A stretch of DNA of 45,947 bases from JAAYJM01 sp964498585 (GTDB taxonomy: Bacteria; Bacteroidota; Ignavibacteria; Kapaibacteriales; UBA2268): assembly GCA_964498585.1 (NCBI GenBank), contig CAZCHH010000029.1, positions 1 through 45,947 of the forward strand. Direction: 5' to 3'. Both the position numbers and the translations under genes were made by a program. The first letter of the stretch is position 1; the number at the start of each line of letters is the position of its first letter. Positions 24,654-33,520 of the stretch are shown here, one piece after another. The notes under the pieces are model-generated. The model was given only the letters and a program-made list of their open reading frames with translations, did no database searches and was not told the origin of the DNA.

Positions 24654-26303
24654 ATGAAAGAATTTTTCAAATCAGGCGATTTATTTATCTGGATGACCGG
24701 GCTGGGGCTGGGCGTCAGTTTGGTTATGATTACCGGCATTTTGTATCTCATAATAATCAATGGAAGCGATTATTTCTGGCCTCAAAATATAGTTAAAGTC
24801 GAAACGAATGATGGCAGGGCTTACATCGGGCAGAAAATGACTACTGAAAAAATTCCACTCGCAAATATGGACGATTCGCTGCATAGCAAAGGGCTTAAAC
24901 GAATTCAGTTCAAAGTCGGTAATCGCGAGCTTTATGGTTTCGATTTTCTTTGGCTCGATGAAAGTGAAATAAAAAATATTCATAATAATCCCAAAAATGC
25001 TCTTTGCTTCGAAAGAATGGAATTTGGGAATTTCTTCGGCTACCTCGAAAATATTTACAGAGATACTACTCCTATAGCAAAAAATCAAGCAGATGCAATG
25101 AAAATATTACCAAATTATTTGGATATTGCATCAAATTTAAGAAGTGAAATAAAGAAAATTGAAAAAGATGAAATAGGTTCTATTAATTATAAAATTGAAG
25201 GATTAAGAACAAAAATCAAGAAAGTTGAATACGAAAATAAGCATACAAAAGACCACAAGATTATTGAAGAAAAATCAAAGCCATTTTATGCCGAAATTGA
25301 TAATTATCAAAAAGGATACACAAAACTTCAGGTAAAAATTGATTCGCTTAATAAAATTGCAAATACTTATTCAATCAAATTAACAACAGCTGCAGGCGAT
25401 ACAACGAAAATACCTTTAATCAACATCTTTCATTACTATTCACCGAACGAGATGGGATTTTTCGGTAAATTAAGTTTTGCTTTCACGAAAATATACGAAT
25501 TTGTTTTTGACGAACCGCGTGAATCCAATACTGAAGGCGGCGTTTTCCCTGCACTCTTCGGAACAATAATGCTTGTTCTTTTGATGAGTATTGCCGTAGT
25601 TCCCTTTGGTGTCCTTGCTGCTCTTTATCTTCGTGAATATGCAAAACAGGGATTTTTAGTGAGAACAGTCCGAATAGCAGTAAATAATCTTGCAGGAGTT
25701 CCATCTATCGTCTTTGGTATTTTTGGTCTGGGTTTCTTTATTTATTCTGTTGGCGGAACAATAGACAAACTCTTTTACCCGGAGCTACTTCCAACACCAA
25801 CTTGGGGAACTGGCGGTATTCTTTGGGCTTCTTTAACATTGGCTCTTTTAACTGTTCCAGTCGTAATTGTTGCTACAGAAGAGGCACTTGCAACAATTCC
25901 GCGTGGGATTAGGGAAGCATCGCTTGCTCTCGGTGCTACGAAATGGCAAACTATGAAAAAAATTATTTTGCCGGCGGCTGCACCGGGCATTTTAACCGGT
26001 TTAATACTTGCAATGGCACGTGCTGCTGGGGAGGTTGCCCCTCTTATGATTACAGGTGTTGTGAAATTAGCTCCTTCGCTTCCGCTTGACTGGAATTTAC
26101 CATTAATTCATCTGGATAGAAAATTTATGCATCTCGGCTTCCATATCTATGACGTTGGATTTCAATCGCCGAATATTGAAGCTGCTCTGCCAATGGTTTA
26201 TATGACTACTTTACTTTTAATTGTAATTGTTATTTTGCTAAACATTACAGCAATGAAAATTCGCACTAATCTGCGAAAAAAATATAAAACATCTGTTTTT
26301 TAA
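24654..26303 (+). CDS. pstA: Phosphate ABC transporter permease PstA, long form
   Basis: This second permease subunit starts 3 bases after the pstC stop. The 549-aa protein has one N-terminal helix (VSLVMITGILYLIIING), then an extracytoplasmic part of about 230 residues. This includes a probable coiled coil near 165-245 (RSEIKKIEKDEIGSINYKIE, then KIKKVEYENK and YAEIDNYQKGYTKLQ). The permease core with the loop EALATIPRGIREASLALGAT and KWQTMKKIILPAAAPGI is C-terminal. E. coli PstA is 296 aa, so the extra module is large. Both permeases carrying extra periplasmic domains suggests that the pair builds an unusual external structure; this is inference. Confidence 0.9.
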   Translation: MKEFFKSGDLFIWMTGLGLGVSLVMITGILYLIIINGSDYFWPQNIVKVETNDGRAYIGQKMTTEKIPLANMDDSLHSKGLKRIQFKVGNRELYGFDFLWLDESEIKNIHNNPKNALCFERMEFGNFFGYLENIYRDTTPIAKNQADAMKILPNYLDIASNLRSEIKKIEKDEIGSINYKIEGLRTKIKKVEYENKHTKDHKIIEEKSKPFYAEIDNYQKGYTKLQVKIDSLNKIANTYSIKLTTAAGDTTKIPLINIFHYYSPNEMGFFGKLSFAFTKIYEFVFDEPRESNTEGGVFPALFGTIMLVLLMSIAVVPFGVLAALYLREYAKQGFLVRTVRIAVNNLAGVPSIVFGIFGLGFFIYSVGGTIDKLFYPELLPTPTWGTGGILWASLTLALLTVPVVIVATEEALATIPRGIREASLALGATKWQTMKKIILPAAAPGILTGLILAMARAAGEVAPLMITGVVKLAPSLPLDWNLPLIHLDRKFMHLGFHIYDVGFQSPNIEAALPMVYMTTLLLIVIVILLNITAMKIRTNLRKKYKTSVF

Positions 26304-26320
26304 TATGATTTGGATAATTT

Positions 26321-27154
26321 ATGCCAGAAATTGAAAATAATATAAGCGTTCAAATTGAATATCAAAGCGAAAACCCGCAGAAAAAAAGTGAAAGCGATAA
26401 AACTAAAATAGTTGTAAATAATCTTAACTTTTACTACGGAGAGCAAATTGCCCTTAAAAATATATCAATGAATATTTTAAGCAATCAGGTTACTGCTTTG
26501 ATTGGTCCATCGGGCTGCGGAAAGTCCACTTTTTTGCGTCTTTTAAACCGAATGAACGATTTAATTGATAATATTAAGATTGAGGGCGAACTAAGAATTG
26601 ACGGAACTAATATTTACGATAGGACTGTAAATCCAGTAAACCTTCGTAAAAAAATTGGTATGATATTCCAAAAATCAAATCCATTCCCAAAAACAATTTT
26701 CGAAAATGTTGCTTATGGATTAAGAGTAAATGGAATGGTTACCAGCAAATCCCAACTCGAAGAAAAAGTTGAGTATAGTTTGAAGCAGGCAGCACTTTGG
26801 GAAGAAGTAAAAGACAGATTAAAAGAATCTGCACTCAGTTTGTCCGGTGGACAGCAGCAGCGTCTTTGCATTGCAAGAGCACTGGCTATTGAGCCGGATA
26901 TAATACTAATGGACGAGCCGGCAAGTGCGTTAGACCCGATTTCTACTGCAAAAATCGAAGAATTGATTTTGGGACTCAAGCAAAATTATACAATTGTAAT
27001 TGTAACTCATAATATGCAGCAGGCAGCAAGAGTAAGCGATTGGACAGCATTCTTTTATATAGGGGAGCTGATTGAGTTCAATAAAACGCGAACAATTTTT
27101 ACAAATCCAATAAAAAAACAAACCGAAGATTACGTTACCGGTAGATTTGGATAA
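26321..27154 (+). CDS. pstB: Phosphate ABC transporter ATP-binding protein PstB
   Basis: This is the cytoplasmic ATPase that powers phosphate import. It has Walker A GPSGCGKST at 62-70, the Q-loop region MIFQKSNPFPKTIFENVAYG typical of PstB, the ABC signature LSGGQQQR near 172-179, Walker B IILMDEPASALDP near 190-202, and the H-loop in VTHNMQQAARVSDWTAFFYI. The length of 277 aa, including about 27 extra N-terminal residues, is otherwise normal. It follows pstA by 17 bases and precedes phoU, the standard order. Confidence 0.97.
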   Translation: MPEIENNISVQIEYQSENPQKKSESDKTKIVVNNLNFYYGEQIALKNISMNILSNQVTALIGPSGCGKSTFLRLLNRMNDLIDNIKIEGELRIDGTNIYDRTVNPVNLRKKIGMIFQKSNPFPKTIFENVAYGLRVNGMVTSKSQLEEKVEYSLKQAALWEEVKDRLKESALSLSGGQQQRLCIARALAIEPDIILMDEPASALDPISTAKIEELILGLKQNYTIVIVTHNMQQAARVSDWTAFFYIGELIEFNKTRTIFTNPIKKQTEDYVTGRFG

Positions 27155-27190
27155 AAATTTTTATTATATTGCATAATTTTAGGGAAAAAC

Positions 27191-27913
27191 ATGGCAGACA
27201 TACAGGAACATATTATAAAAAGGTTTGACGAAGAGTTAAACAAACTTCGCTTTCGTTTAGTGAAAATGGGTAGTTTAGTGCAGGAGCAGGTGGAATATGC
27301 AATCAGAGCATTAACCTCGAACAGCACCGAGCTTGCTCAAATCGTAATTGAACACGATGATAAAGTAGATAAGTTAGATTCCAAAATTGATAAGCAGTGC
27401 CTGCGAATCTTTGCACTACATCAGCCAATGGCAATGGATTTGCGGCTTGTTATGTCTGCTTATTCTATTAACGATGATATGGAACTAATAGGAGATTTAT
27501 CTACAAATATTGCAAAAAATATTTTAGATATGAGCAGTTTCCAAAATTTGACAGAAGAAACAAAACTTGCTCAAACAGGAGATTTATCAGTTACTTTAAT
27601 CAATAAAGTTCTTGATTCGTTTATCTTTTCAGACGTAGAATTAGCAAAGCAGGCATTAAAGATTGCAAGCGAGATTAAAAACCTAAGCAAAGAGAATTTT
27701 CAGCTAATTATTGCTTTAATGCAAAAAAATCCAATGAACATTACTTCAGGTGCATATCTTATTGATATTAACAGAAATATTCAATTTATATCTGAGCAAG
27801 GACGCAGCATTGCTCAGGAACTAATCTTTTTAATTGAAGCAAAAATAGAAAAGCATAAAAAAGAAGAAATGGCAGACGATATTTTTGGAAAAGAAGGGGA
27901 CAATAATGATTAA
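27191..27913 (+). CDS. phoU: Phosphate signalling regulator PhoU
   Basis: PhoU is a two-bundle helical protein that links Pst transporter activity to control of the Pho two-component system and intracellular phosphate. The 240-aa sequence shows the repeated PhoU pattern, with EHDDKVDKLDSKIDKQCLRI and FALHQPMAMDLRLVMSAYSI in the first repeat and AYLIDINRNIQFISEQGRSI in the second. It ends the pst operon, 36 bases after pstB. A probable promoter-like TATATTGC lies in that gap. The stop codon falls inside a 7-bp tandem repeat (27904-27945). No phoB/phoR pair is adjacent. Confidence 0.95.
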   Translation: MADIQEHIIKRFDEELNKLRFRLVKMGSLVQEQVEYAIRALTSNSTELAQIVIEHDDKVDKLDSKIDKQCLRIFALHQPMAMDLRLVMSAYSINDDMELIGDLSTNIAKNILDMSSFQNLTEETKLAQTGDLSVTLINKVLDSFIFSDVELAKQALKIASEIKNLSKENFQLIIALMQKNPMNITSGAYLIDINRNIQFISEQGRSIAQELIFLIEAKIEKHKKEEMADDIFGKEGDNND

Positions 27914-27945
27914 TGATTAATGATTAATGATTAATGATTAATGAA
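27904..27945. repeat. Six-copy 7-bp tandem repeat (TAATGAT) at the phoU stop
   Basis: Six units (the last TAATGAA) run from 27904 to 27945, and the phoU stop TAA is in the second unit. All three frames meet a stop within three codons, so copy-number change would barely alter the protein. Confidence 0.85.
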
Positions 27946-27983
27946 CTCCTTATACCAAGTTGCTTTCATAAATATAATTAAAA

Positions 27984-28066
27984 TGTCATTTCGAAACGAA
28001 GTGAGAAATCTCACAACTCCTTGCTACCATAGGAATTGAGATTCCTCACTTCGCTTAAGAATGACA
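27984..28066. repeat. Long-hairpin dispersed repeat (family A)
   Basis: TGTCATTTCGAAACGAAGTG begins and CACTTCGCTTAAGAATGACA ends the unit. The two ends are complementary, giving a hairpin between the convergent phoU and UPF0173 genes. It is closely similar to 43024-43103. Confidence 0.7.
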
Positions 28067-28109
28067 GGACCAATTGAATTTTAAAACTACACTTATTTTT
28101 ACAAAATCG

Positions 28110-28790
28110 CTATAAAGTTATTGTTTCGCCATATTCCATAACGCGAGCTTTTTTTCCAAGCTTTTTTTCAACTTTTTCTTTAAATTCAAACGGATTAGTT
28201 TGAATGACCGGAAATGTTTGGTAGTGCATCGGAATAGCAAGCTCTGGATTAACAAACTCAACTGCTTTAACAGCATCATCAATACCCATCGTAAAGCAAT
28301 CACCGATGCAAACGCACATTGCATCAATTTTATTCATTTCCCCGATTAATTTCATATCAAGGAAAAGTCCAGTATCTCCTGTGTGGTAAATCATTTTATC
28401 GCCCATAGTCAAAAGCACACCGGCAGCAACTCCCATATATCGTCCATCGGGTAGTGCTGAGCCGTGATGAGCAATTGTGAATTTTAGCCGTCCAAAAGGG
28501 AAATTGTATGCTCCACCGATATGCATATTAAAAGCTTGTAATCCTTTCTCAATTGCATAATTCGCAAGTTCATTCACTGCTATCACAGTCGCATTGTTTT
28601 GCTTTGTAATTTTGATTAAATCAGAAATATGGTCGCCATGAGCATGCGTTAATACGATATAATCAACTTTTACATCTTCAACTTCCATTTTACAAGTTGG
28701 ATTGCCAGTTAAATAAGGGTCAATAATAATTCTGTGCTTGCCATCATCAAAAATAAAAGTAGAATGGCTAAGGTAATTGATTTTCAGCAT
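28110..28790 (-). CDS. UPF0173-type metal-dependent hydrolase (metallo-beta-lactamase fold)
   Basis: This 226-aa protein matches the UPF0173 family, small metallo-beta-lactamase-fold hydrolases. The metal-binding motif THAHGDH is at 48-54, with SHSTFIF and IIDPYLTGNP before it, IAHHGSALPDG and YHTGDTGLFLDM in the middle, and PMHYQTFPVI near the end. The biological substrate of the family is not established; some members are zinc- or manganese-dependent with promiscuous phosphodiesterase-type activity. It is monocistronic, with a promoter box at 28824-28831. Confidence 0.92.
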   Translation of the reverse strand: MLKINYLSHSTFIFDDGKHRIIIDPYLTGNPTCKMEVEDVKVDYIVLTHAHGDHISDLIKITKQNNATVIAVNELANYAIEKGLQAFNMHIGGAYNFPFGRLKFTIAHHGSALPDGRYMGVAAGVLLTMGDKMIYHTGDTGLFLDMKLIGEMNKIDAMCVCIGDCFTMGIDDAVKAVEFVNPELAIPMHYQTFPVIQTNPFEFKEKVEKKLGKKARVMEYGETITL

Positions 28791-28823
28791 AGCATTTTCC
28801 TCAAATTAGTTTAAAACATTTCA

Positions 28824-28831
28824 CAAAAATA
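28824..28831 (-). promoter_or_regulatory. Promoter -7 box of the UPF0173 gene
   Basis: The reverse strand reads TATTTTTG, a perfect TAnnTTTG match 33 bp ahead of the ATG at 28790. Confidence 0.45.
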
Positions 28832-29058
28832 AATATAATAATTTTCATTCATTTAAACAAAGAGTTTATGGATAAGATTGAGTTTTTCTATTTTAAAATA
28901 ATTCGTTACGATATTAGATTTTTTTAAATGCTCATTTTTTTTCACTATTTTCAGTAAATAATATAATTATCAATTACTATCGAATATTTAACTTTTATTT
29001 TAGAATAATATAGGTTAATTGATAAAAAATATTAAAAAATCATTTTCACTATTTTTAT

Positions 29059-29066
29059 TAATTTTG
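29059..29066 (+). promoter_or_regulatory. Promoter -7 box of the sulfatase gene
   Basis: TAATTTTG is a perfect TAnnTTTG match that ends 23 bp before the ATG at 29090. Confidence 0.45.
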
Positions 29067-29089
29067 TTTTTTTTAAATTTCATTGGATT

Positions 29090-31174
29090 ATGAAAACAAA
29101 ATATAATCATTTCGCATTTATTTTCTATATTTATCTTGCTGGTCTGGCTATTTTCACACTATTTAGGATTACTCTGCTTGTTTCACAAATTAATGAATTG
29201 GAAAAAATTCCTGATTTAGCTTATCATCTGTTAAGCAGTTTTTGGTTCGGATTTAGATTTGATACTGTCATTTCTTCTTATTTTTTAATCCTGCCATTCT
29301 TTATTTTATCTATTCTTAAAATATCAACAACTATTATAAAAAAGTACAAACACAAAAAAAATTCTGAAGAGAAAATCGAAAACTCGCCAATAAAAATTAA
29401 TAATGTATTAAATAAAACAGTATTATATTTTGTATCGGTATATTTATCAATACTTTATGGAGCTGCTTTTTTAATATGTTCAGCCGACATTCCATTTTTC
29501 AACCATTTCTTTATCCGTCTTACTGTTGCTGTTCTGACCTGGATTGATACTCCGCTCTTCTGTTTGCAAATGATAATTCAAGAACCATTCTTCCTACTTT
29601 TTGCACTAATAGCAATTTCTTTGATTATTGCTTTCTCTATGTTTATTTTTAAAATGAAAAATAAATATTTAAAAAGTGAGGAAATCTTTTATTACTTTGA
29701 TTATCATAAACTTAATAAAAAGAATTCTTTACAAATATTGAAGCTATCTGTCTTTTCAGTTTTAATACTATTACTTTTATTTGTGGGTGCAAGAGGAAGA
29801 ATTGAATTAAAATCACCTATTAGAATTGGGACAGCTTACTTTTCAAATTATGCTTTTCCAAATATGCTGGGACTTAATCCGGTATTTACATTTATTGAAA
29901 GCATAATAGAAAAAAATAAAAAGGAGAATCAATCTGTAAATTTAATTGATAACGAAATAGCAATAAAATACTTACAAAAACATTTGAACATTACTCAAAA
30001 TTTTAGTTCTTACCCAATAGCAAGAGAATATCTTTCAGATTCATCAGCAATAAATGCAAATGTTGTTGTTGTAATTATGGAAAGTATGTCTTATGAAAAA
30101 TTTACTTTTGCTGAAAACGGATATAAGCTGACCCCTTTTTTAGATTCAATTTCAAAGAAATCATTATTGTTTTCAAATGCCTATACAGCCGGAATCCATA
30201 CTTACAATGGAATATATTCAACATTATTTTCATATCCTGCCTTATTTAACCTGCATCCGATGAACGTTGTTGAAATACCAAAATACTATTCTATGCCACA
30301 AATATTTGAGGAAAAAGGATATAGCACCATATATTTCACTACTCACGATGAGCAGTTCGATAACGTAGCCGGCTTTTTAAGTTTTAACTCATTCAAAAAA
30401 ATAGTTAGCCAAAAGGATTACCCGAGAAGAGAGATTGAAAGCACACTCGGTATTCCGGACCATCTTTTGTTCAAACATTCCATTTCCTATCTGAACGAAT
30501 TAAGTAAAAGCGGAAAACCATTTTTTGCAACTTTACTAACATCTTCAGACCACGACCCGAAAATTATTCCGGAAGGCATTTCGTTTAAACCACATTTCAA
30601 AGATATTTCTAAATATATTGTTGAATATGCCGACTGGTCAATTCAATACTTTTTGGATTTAGCATCAAAAGAAAGTTGGTATGAAAATACTTTATTTGTT
30701 TTTGTCGCCGACCATGGTGCTAAAATAAAAAGCAGCATTTACGACGTTCCTCTTGACTATCATCATTCACCGCTTATTTTCTATTTTCCCCAAAAAATTT
30801 CACCAACTCTGAACAACAATCTAGCTGGTCAAATTGATATATTTCCAACAATAATGGGATTATTAAATTTTAGCTATATTAATAATACTTTTGGAATTGA
30901 TTTAAATAAGGAGAAACGGGAATTTATATATTTTTGTATTGATGATAATATCGGATGCATTGATAATGAGTTTCTTTATATTTACAGGAGAAAAGGAAAG
31001 GAATCACTTTATAATTACAGAGAAAACTCAGCAGTTGATTTAATTAATCAATTAAGCGAAAAAGCTGATTCAATGAGAACATACTGTTTTTCAGCAATGC
31101 AAACTGCAGAGTGGCAAATCAAGAACAAGAAAACTGGAAAACCGAATGCTGAAAAGATAAATAACAATGAATAA
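29090..31174 (+). CDS. LTA synthase-family membrane sulfatase
   Basis: This 694-aa protein has four or five N-terminal transmembrane helices (to about residue 240) and a C-terminal extracytoplasmic alkaline-phosphatase/sulfatase-type domain. The metal-site pattern is visible: VVVVIMESMSYEKFTF near residue 327, a threonine in AGIHTYNGIYSTL near 370 at the place of the LtaS nucleophile, SSDHDPK near 485 and FVADHGAKIKS near 539. In Gram-negative bacteria this family transfers phosphoglycerol or phosphoethanolamine to envelope glycans or lipids; the acceptor cannot be told here. It is monocistronic and followed by a hairpin repeat. Confidence 0.9.
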   Translation: MKTKYNHFAFIFYIYLAGLAIFTLFRITLLVSQINELEKIPDLAYHLLSSFWFGFRFDTVISSYFLILPFFILSILKISTTIIKKYKHKKNSEEKIENSPIKINNVLNKTVLYFVSVYLSILYGAAFLICSADIPFFNHFFIRLTVAVLTWIDTPLFCLQMIIQEPFFLLFALIAISLIIAFSMFIFKMKNKYLKSEEIFYYFDYHKLNKKNSLQILKLSVFSVLILLLLFVGARGRIELKSPIRIGTAYFSNYAFPNMLGLNPVFTFIESIIEKNKKENQSVNLIDNEIAIKYLQKHLNITQNFSSYPIAREYLSDSSAINANVVVVIMESMSYEKFTFAENGYKLTPFLDSISKKSLLFSNAYTAGIHTYNGIYSTLFSYPALFNLHPMNVVEIPKYYSMPQIFEEKGYSTIYFTTHDEQFDNVAGFLSFNSFKKIVSQKDYPRREIESTLGIPDHLLFKHSISYLNELSKSGKPFFATLLTSSDHDPKIIPEGISFKPHFKDISKYIVEYADWSIQYFLDLASKESWYENTLFVFVADHGAKIKSSIYDVPLDYHHSPLIFYFPQKISPTLNNNLAGQIDIFPTIMGLLNFSYINNTFGIDLNKEKREFIYFCIDDNIGCIDNEFLYIYRRKGKESLYNYRENSAVDLINQLSEKADSMRTYCFSAMQTAEWQIKNKKTGKPNAEKINNNE

Positions 31175-31189
31175 AGAACAACTGAAAAG

Positions 31190-31258
31190 TCATGCGAACA
31201 ACTTATTGTTCGTATGAATGAAAGAACTTGTCATTCAGACGGATGTCAGAATCCATCT
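31190..31258. repeat. Stem-loop plus dispersed hairpin repeat after the sulfatase gene
   Basis: TCATGCGAACAA (31190-31201) pairs with TTGTTCGTATGA (31206-31217), with one mismatch, in a 4-base loop structure related to 21128-21202. 31230-31258 is a copy of the ATTCTGACGGATGTCAGAAT repeat, with one change in the left arm. Confidence 0.65.
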
Positions 31259-31455
31259 TCAATTCCCTCGCAAGGAAGGAATGTGTAAAGTGAGTTAGTT
31301 ATATAAATTTTAAAACTAAGAATTAATTTTTAGCAAAAATTTTTTTTACAACTTTATCCGTTCTTTCAAACCAATTTTTTATTAATTTGCTTTTTCATAT
31401 TTTTACTTTATTAATATTTTTAAAATATTGAAATTGTTCATTACGTTATTATAAA

Positions 31456-33186
31456 ATGGAAGAAAAAGAAGTAAATAATTTAGAAAAAAAGTCGAATTAT
31501 GTAGTCTCAGCAAGGAAATTCAGACCGATGACGTTTTCCGAACTTGTTGGGCAGCAGCATATTTCAACTACTTTAAAAAATGCAATTAAATCGAATAGAA
31601 TTCACCACGCATATCTTTTTAGCGGACCGCGGGGAGTAGGCAAAACGACAACCGCTCGTATCCTTGCAAGAGCAGTGAACTGTCCTGATGCAGTTGATTT
31701 TGAACCCTGTAATAAATGCCAGTCCTGTCTTTCCGTCATTAATGGAAATTCGCTCGACATAATAGAAATTGACGGTGCTTCTAATAATAGTGTTGATGAT
31801 GTCCGCAAGCTACGCGAGAATGCAATTTATACTCCGGTTTATGGTAAATATAAAATGTATATCATTGACGAAGTCCACATGCTTTCTACTTCAGCTTTTA
31901 ATGCTCTACTGAAAACGCTTGAAGAACCGCCTCCGCACTTGCTTTTCGTTTTTGCAACAACAGAACAGCACAAAGTTCCTGCAACAATTTTGAGCCGTTG
32001 CCAGCGTTTCGAGTTTTATCGAATAAAGATTGAAGATATTGCACGACAATTAAGGTATATAGCTGACAAAGAAAATATTATAATTGATGATGTTTCGCTT
32101 CTTACTATTGCAAAAAAGGCAGATGGTTCAATGCGCGATGGACAAAGTATTTTCGACCAGGCAGTTGCATTTTGCGGAACAAATATTAAATACACTGACC
32201 TGATTGATGCACTTCATTTGATTGACCAGGACTTCTTTTTTCTGATTGATGAAGCAATTTACAATAAAGATGTTGAAAAAGTATTAAATATTGCAAATGA
32301 TGTTGTAACGAAGGGACACGACCTTCAGGAATGTTTAAACGGAATGCTCGAGCATTACCGCAATTTGATTACCTGCAAAGCTACTGGAGACGGCACTTTT
32401 ATAGAAACCTCCAAAGAATTTATGGATAAGTATTTAATTGAGCATCAAAAGTATTCAAATTTAGATTTATTGAGGATTATGCACATAATTAGCAGTGCCG
32501 AAACTTCACTAAAATTTTCCGCTCAACCCAAAATCCGCTTTGAAATGTGCCTGCTTGATTTAGCTAATCTTGATTCTTCAGTCGATATTTCTGAACTTTT
32601 AAACTCAATTAAAACTGGTTCAAATCTTGAACAGACTCCGAGAGTTCAAACTGCTGCTCCTGCCCCGAGACCAGAACCAAAACCCACAGTAGTTCCAACA
32701 GTTGCTCCTCAAATTGTTAAAGAACCTACTATTGAAAAAGAAACTCCCAAAAAGTTTGAATTAGTTGAAGAAAAGCAAGTAGAAAAGAAGCCACAGGCAA
32801 AGAGTAAAAATATTGAGGAAAACTGGGAACAATTTGTAAGGGATTGCGGAAATTCATCTACCGGCTTACAGATTTTACAGCACAGCAGTTCGATTTTCCC
32901 TAAATTCTTTGAAAATGACATTATATTTTATGTTGAAGATGATTTTATTAAAGATAATTTATTAAAGAACAAACAAAAACTGCTTGAAACTTTAGAAGAG
33001 TTCTATGGTTTTAAAATTCTAATTAAAATTCTAAATCAATTTCCGGAGGATTTTGAGAAAAAAAAAGTAGAATATAACTTCCCTCAGGAAGTAGATGAAA
33101 TCAAATTAGATGAAGATTTAATTAAAGACAAGCACCCGGTAGAAATTGAAATCCTAAAATTTGGTGCAAAAGAAATGAGTAGTTGA
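31456..33186 (+). CDS. dnaX: DNA polymerase III gamma/tau subunit
   Basis: This is the clamp-loader ATPase of the replicative polymerase. The 576-aa protein shows the DnaX domain: Walker A SGPRGVGKTTTAR at 56-68, a zinc module (Cys76, Cys85, Cys88, Cys91), the DnaX-specific EIDGASNNSVDDVRKLRE, Walker B YIIDEVHMLS and the sensor region LLKTLEEPPPHLLFVFATTE. A proline-rich linker (PAPRPEPKPTVVPT) follows domain III and leads to the tau-like C-terminal part. A run of nine A's at 33058-33066 (codons ~535-537) would cause termination in either shifted frame within four codons. The last 27 bp of the gene are duplicated downstream of vapC. Confidence 0.96.
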   Translation: MEEKEVNNLEKKSNYVVSARKFRPMTFSELVGQQHISTTLKNAIKSNRIHHAYLFSGPRGVGKTTTARILARAVNCPDAVDFEPCNKCQSCLSVINGNSLDIIEIDGASNNSVDDVRKLRENAIYTPVYGKYKMYIIDEVHMLSTSAFNALLKTLEEPPPHLLFVFATTEQHKVPATILSRCQRFEFYRIKIEDIARQLRYIADKENIIIDDVSLLTIAKKADGSMRDGQSIFDQAVAFCGTNIKYTDLIDALHLIDQDFFFLIDEAIYNKDVEKVLNIANDVVTKGHDLQECLNGMLEHYRNLITCKATGDGTFIETSKEFMDKYLIEHQKYSNLDLLRIMHIISSAETSLKFSAQPKIRFEMCLLDLANLDSSVDISELLNSIKTGSNLEQTPRVQTAAPAPRPEPKPTVVPTVAPQIVKEPTIEKETPKKFELVEEKQVEKKPQAKSKNIEENWEQFVRDCGNSSTGLQILQHSSSIFPKFFENDIIFYVEDDFIKDNLLKNKQKLLETLEEFYGFKILIKILNQFPEDFEKKKVEYNFPQEVDEIKLDEDLIKDKHPVEIEILKFGAKEMSS

Positions 33187-33188
33187 TT
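33160..33188 (+). repeat. Direct repeat, left copy (dnaX 3' end)
   Basis: TTTGGTGCAAAAGAAATGAG and the next nine bases are repeated at 33952-33980 with one mismatch; similarity continues a few bases more (GATTA against CATTA). The left copy is the actual end of dnaX including its stop TGA. The pair brackets the toxin-antitoxin module. Confidence 0.9.
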
Positions 33189-33238
33189 GATTAAAATATT
33201 ATTAATACTTTTTTCGTTTAAAAAGAGTATTAAAATTG

Positions 33239-33314
33239 TAATTCTGAGAGTAGCGAGGAATATTACAAGAATTGCTACAAGAGAATTTAAGATTCTTCAC
33301 AGAGTTTAGAATGA
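33239..33314. repeat. Degenerate long-hairpin repeat (family A)
   Basis: ATTCTGAGAGTAGCGAGGAA opens and GATTCTTCAC...TTTAGAATGA closes a diverged copy of the hairpin repeat, between dnaX and the antitoxin gene. Confidence 0.45.
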
Positions 33315-33336
33315 AAGACAAAATAGAATCAATCAT

Positions 33337-33350
33337 ATAATAATTATTAT
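33337..33350. promoter_or_regulatory. Palindromic candidate operator of the toxin-antitoxin pair
   Basis: ATAATAATTATTAT is a perfect 14-bp palindrome ending 13 bp before the antitoxin ATG, the usual place for an autoregulatory operator bound by the antitoxin or the complex. In AT-rich DNA such a palindrome could also arise by chance. Confidence 0.4.
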
Positions 33351-33363
33351 TTATTGAATAAAA

Positions 33364-33519
33364 ATGGAAAATACAATTGAAATAGAAAAAAAAGTAAAAT
33401 CATCCAATAACTTTCAAAAAATTGATGTGGATAAAACATCAAATTGGAAACGAAAAGTAGTTAGAATAAAAATAAAAGGAAAACCATTAAGCAAAACGAT
33501 AATAGAAAATCGTGAGTAG
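33364..33519 (+). CDS. Small antitoxin-like protein upstream of VapC
   Basis: This 51-aa frame (MENTIEIEKKVKSS, then a basic stretch WKRKVVRIKIKGKPLSKTII, ending ENRE) lies directly upstream of the PIN toxin gene. Its TAG stop ends one base before the toxin ATG at 33521, the tight coupling typical of toxin-antitoxin pairs. I see no clear AbrB, RHH or HTH motif, so the family is not identified; the role as antitoxin is inferred from size, position and a palindrome upstream. Confidence 0.6.
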   Translation: MENTIEIEKKVKSSNNFQKIDVDKTSNWKRKVVRIKIKGKPLSKTIIENRE

Positions 33520-33520
33520 T

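Noticed and set aside
23204..26979. Reverse frames opposite pstC, pstA and pstB
   Set aside because: Shadows of strongly supported transporter genes.
27904..27945. Phase-variable C-terminus of PhoU
   Set aside because: All three frames stop within a few codons, so repeat-number change would not alter function.
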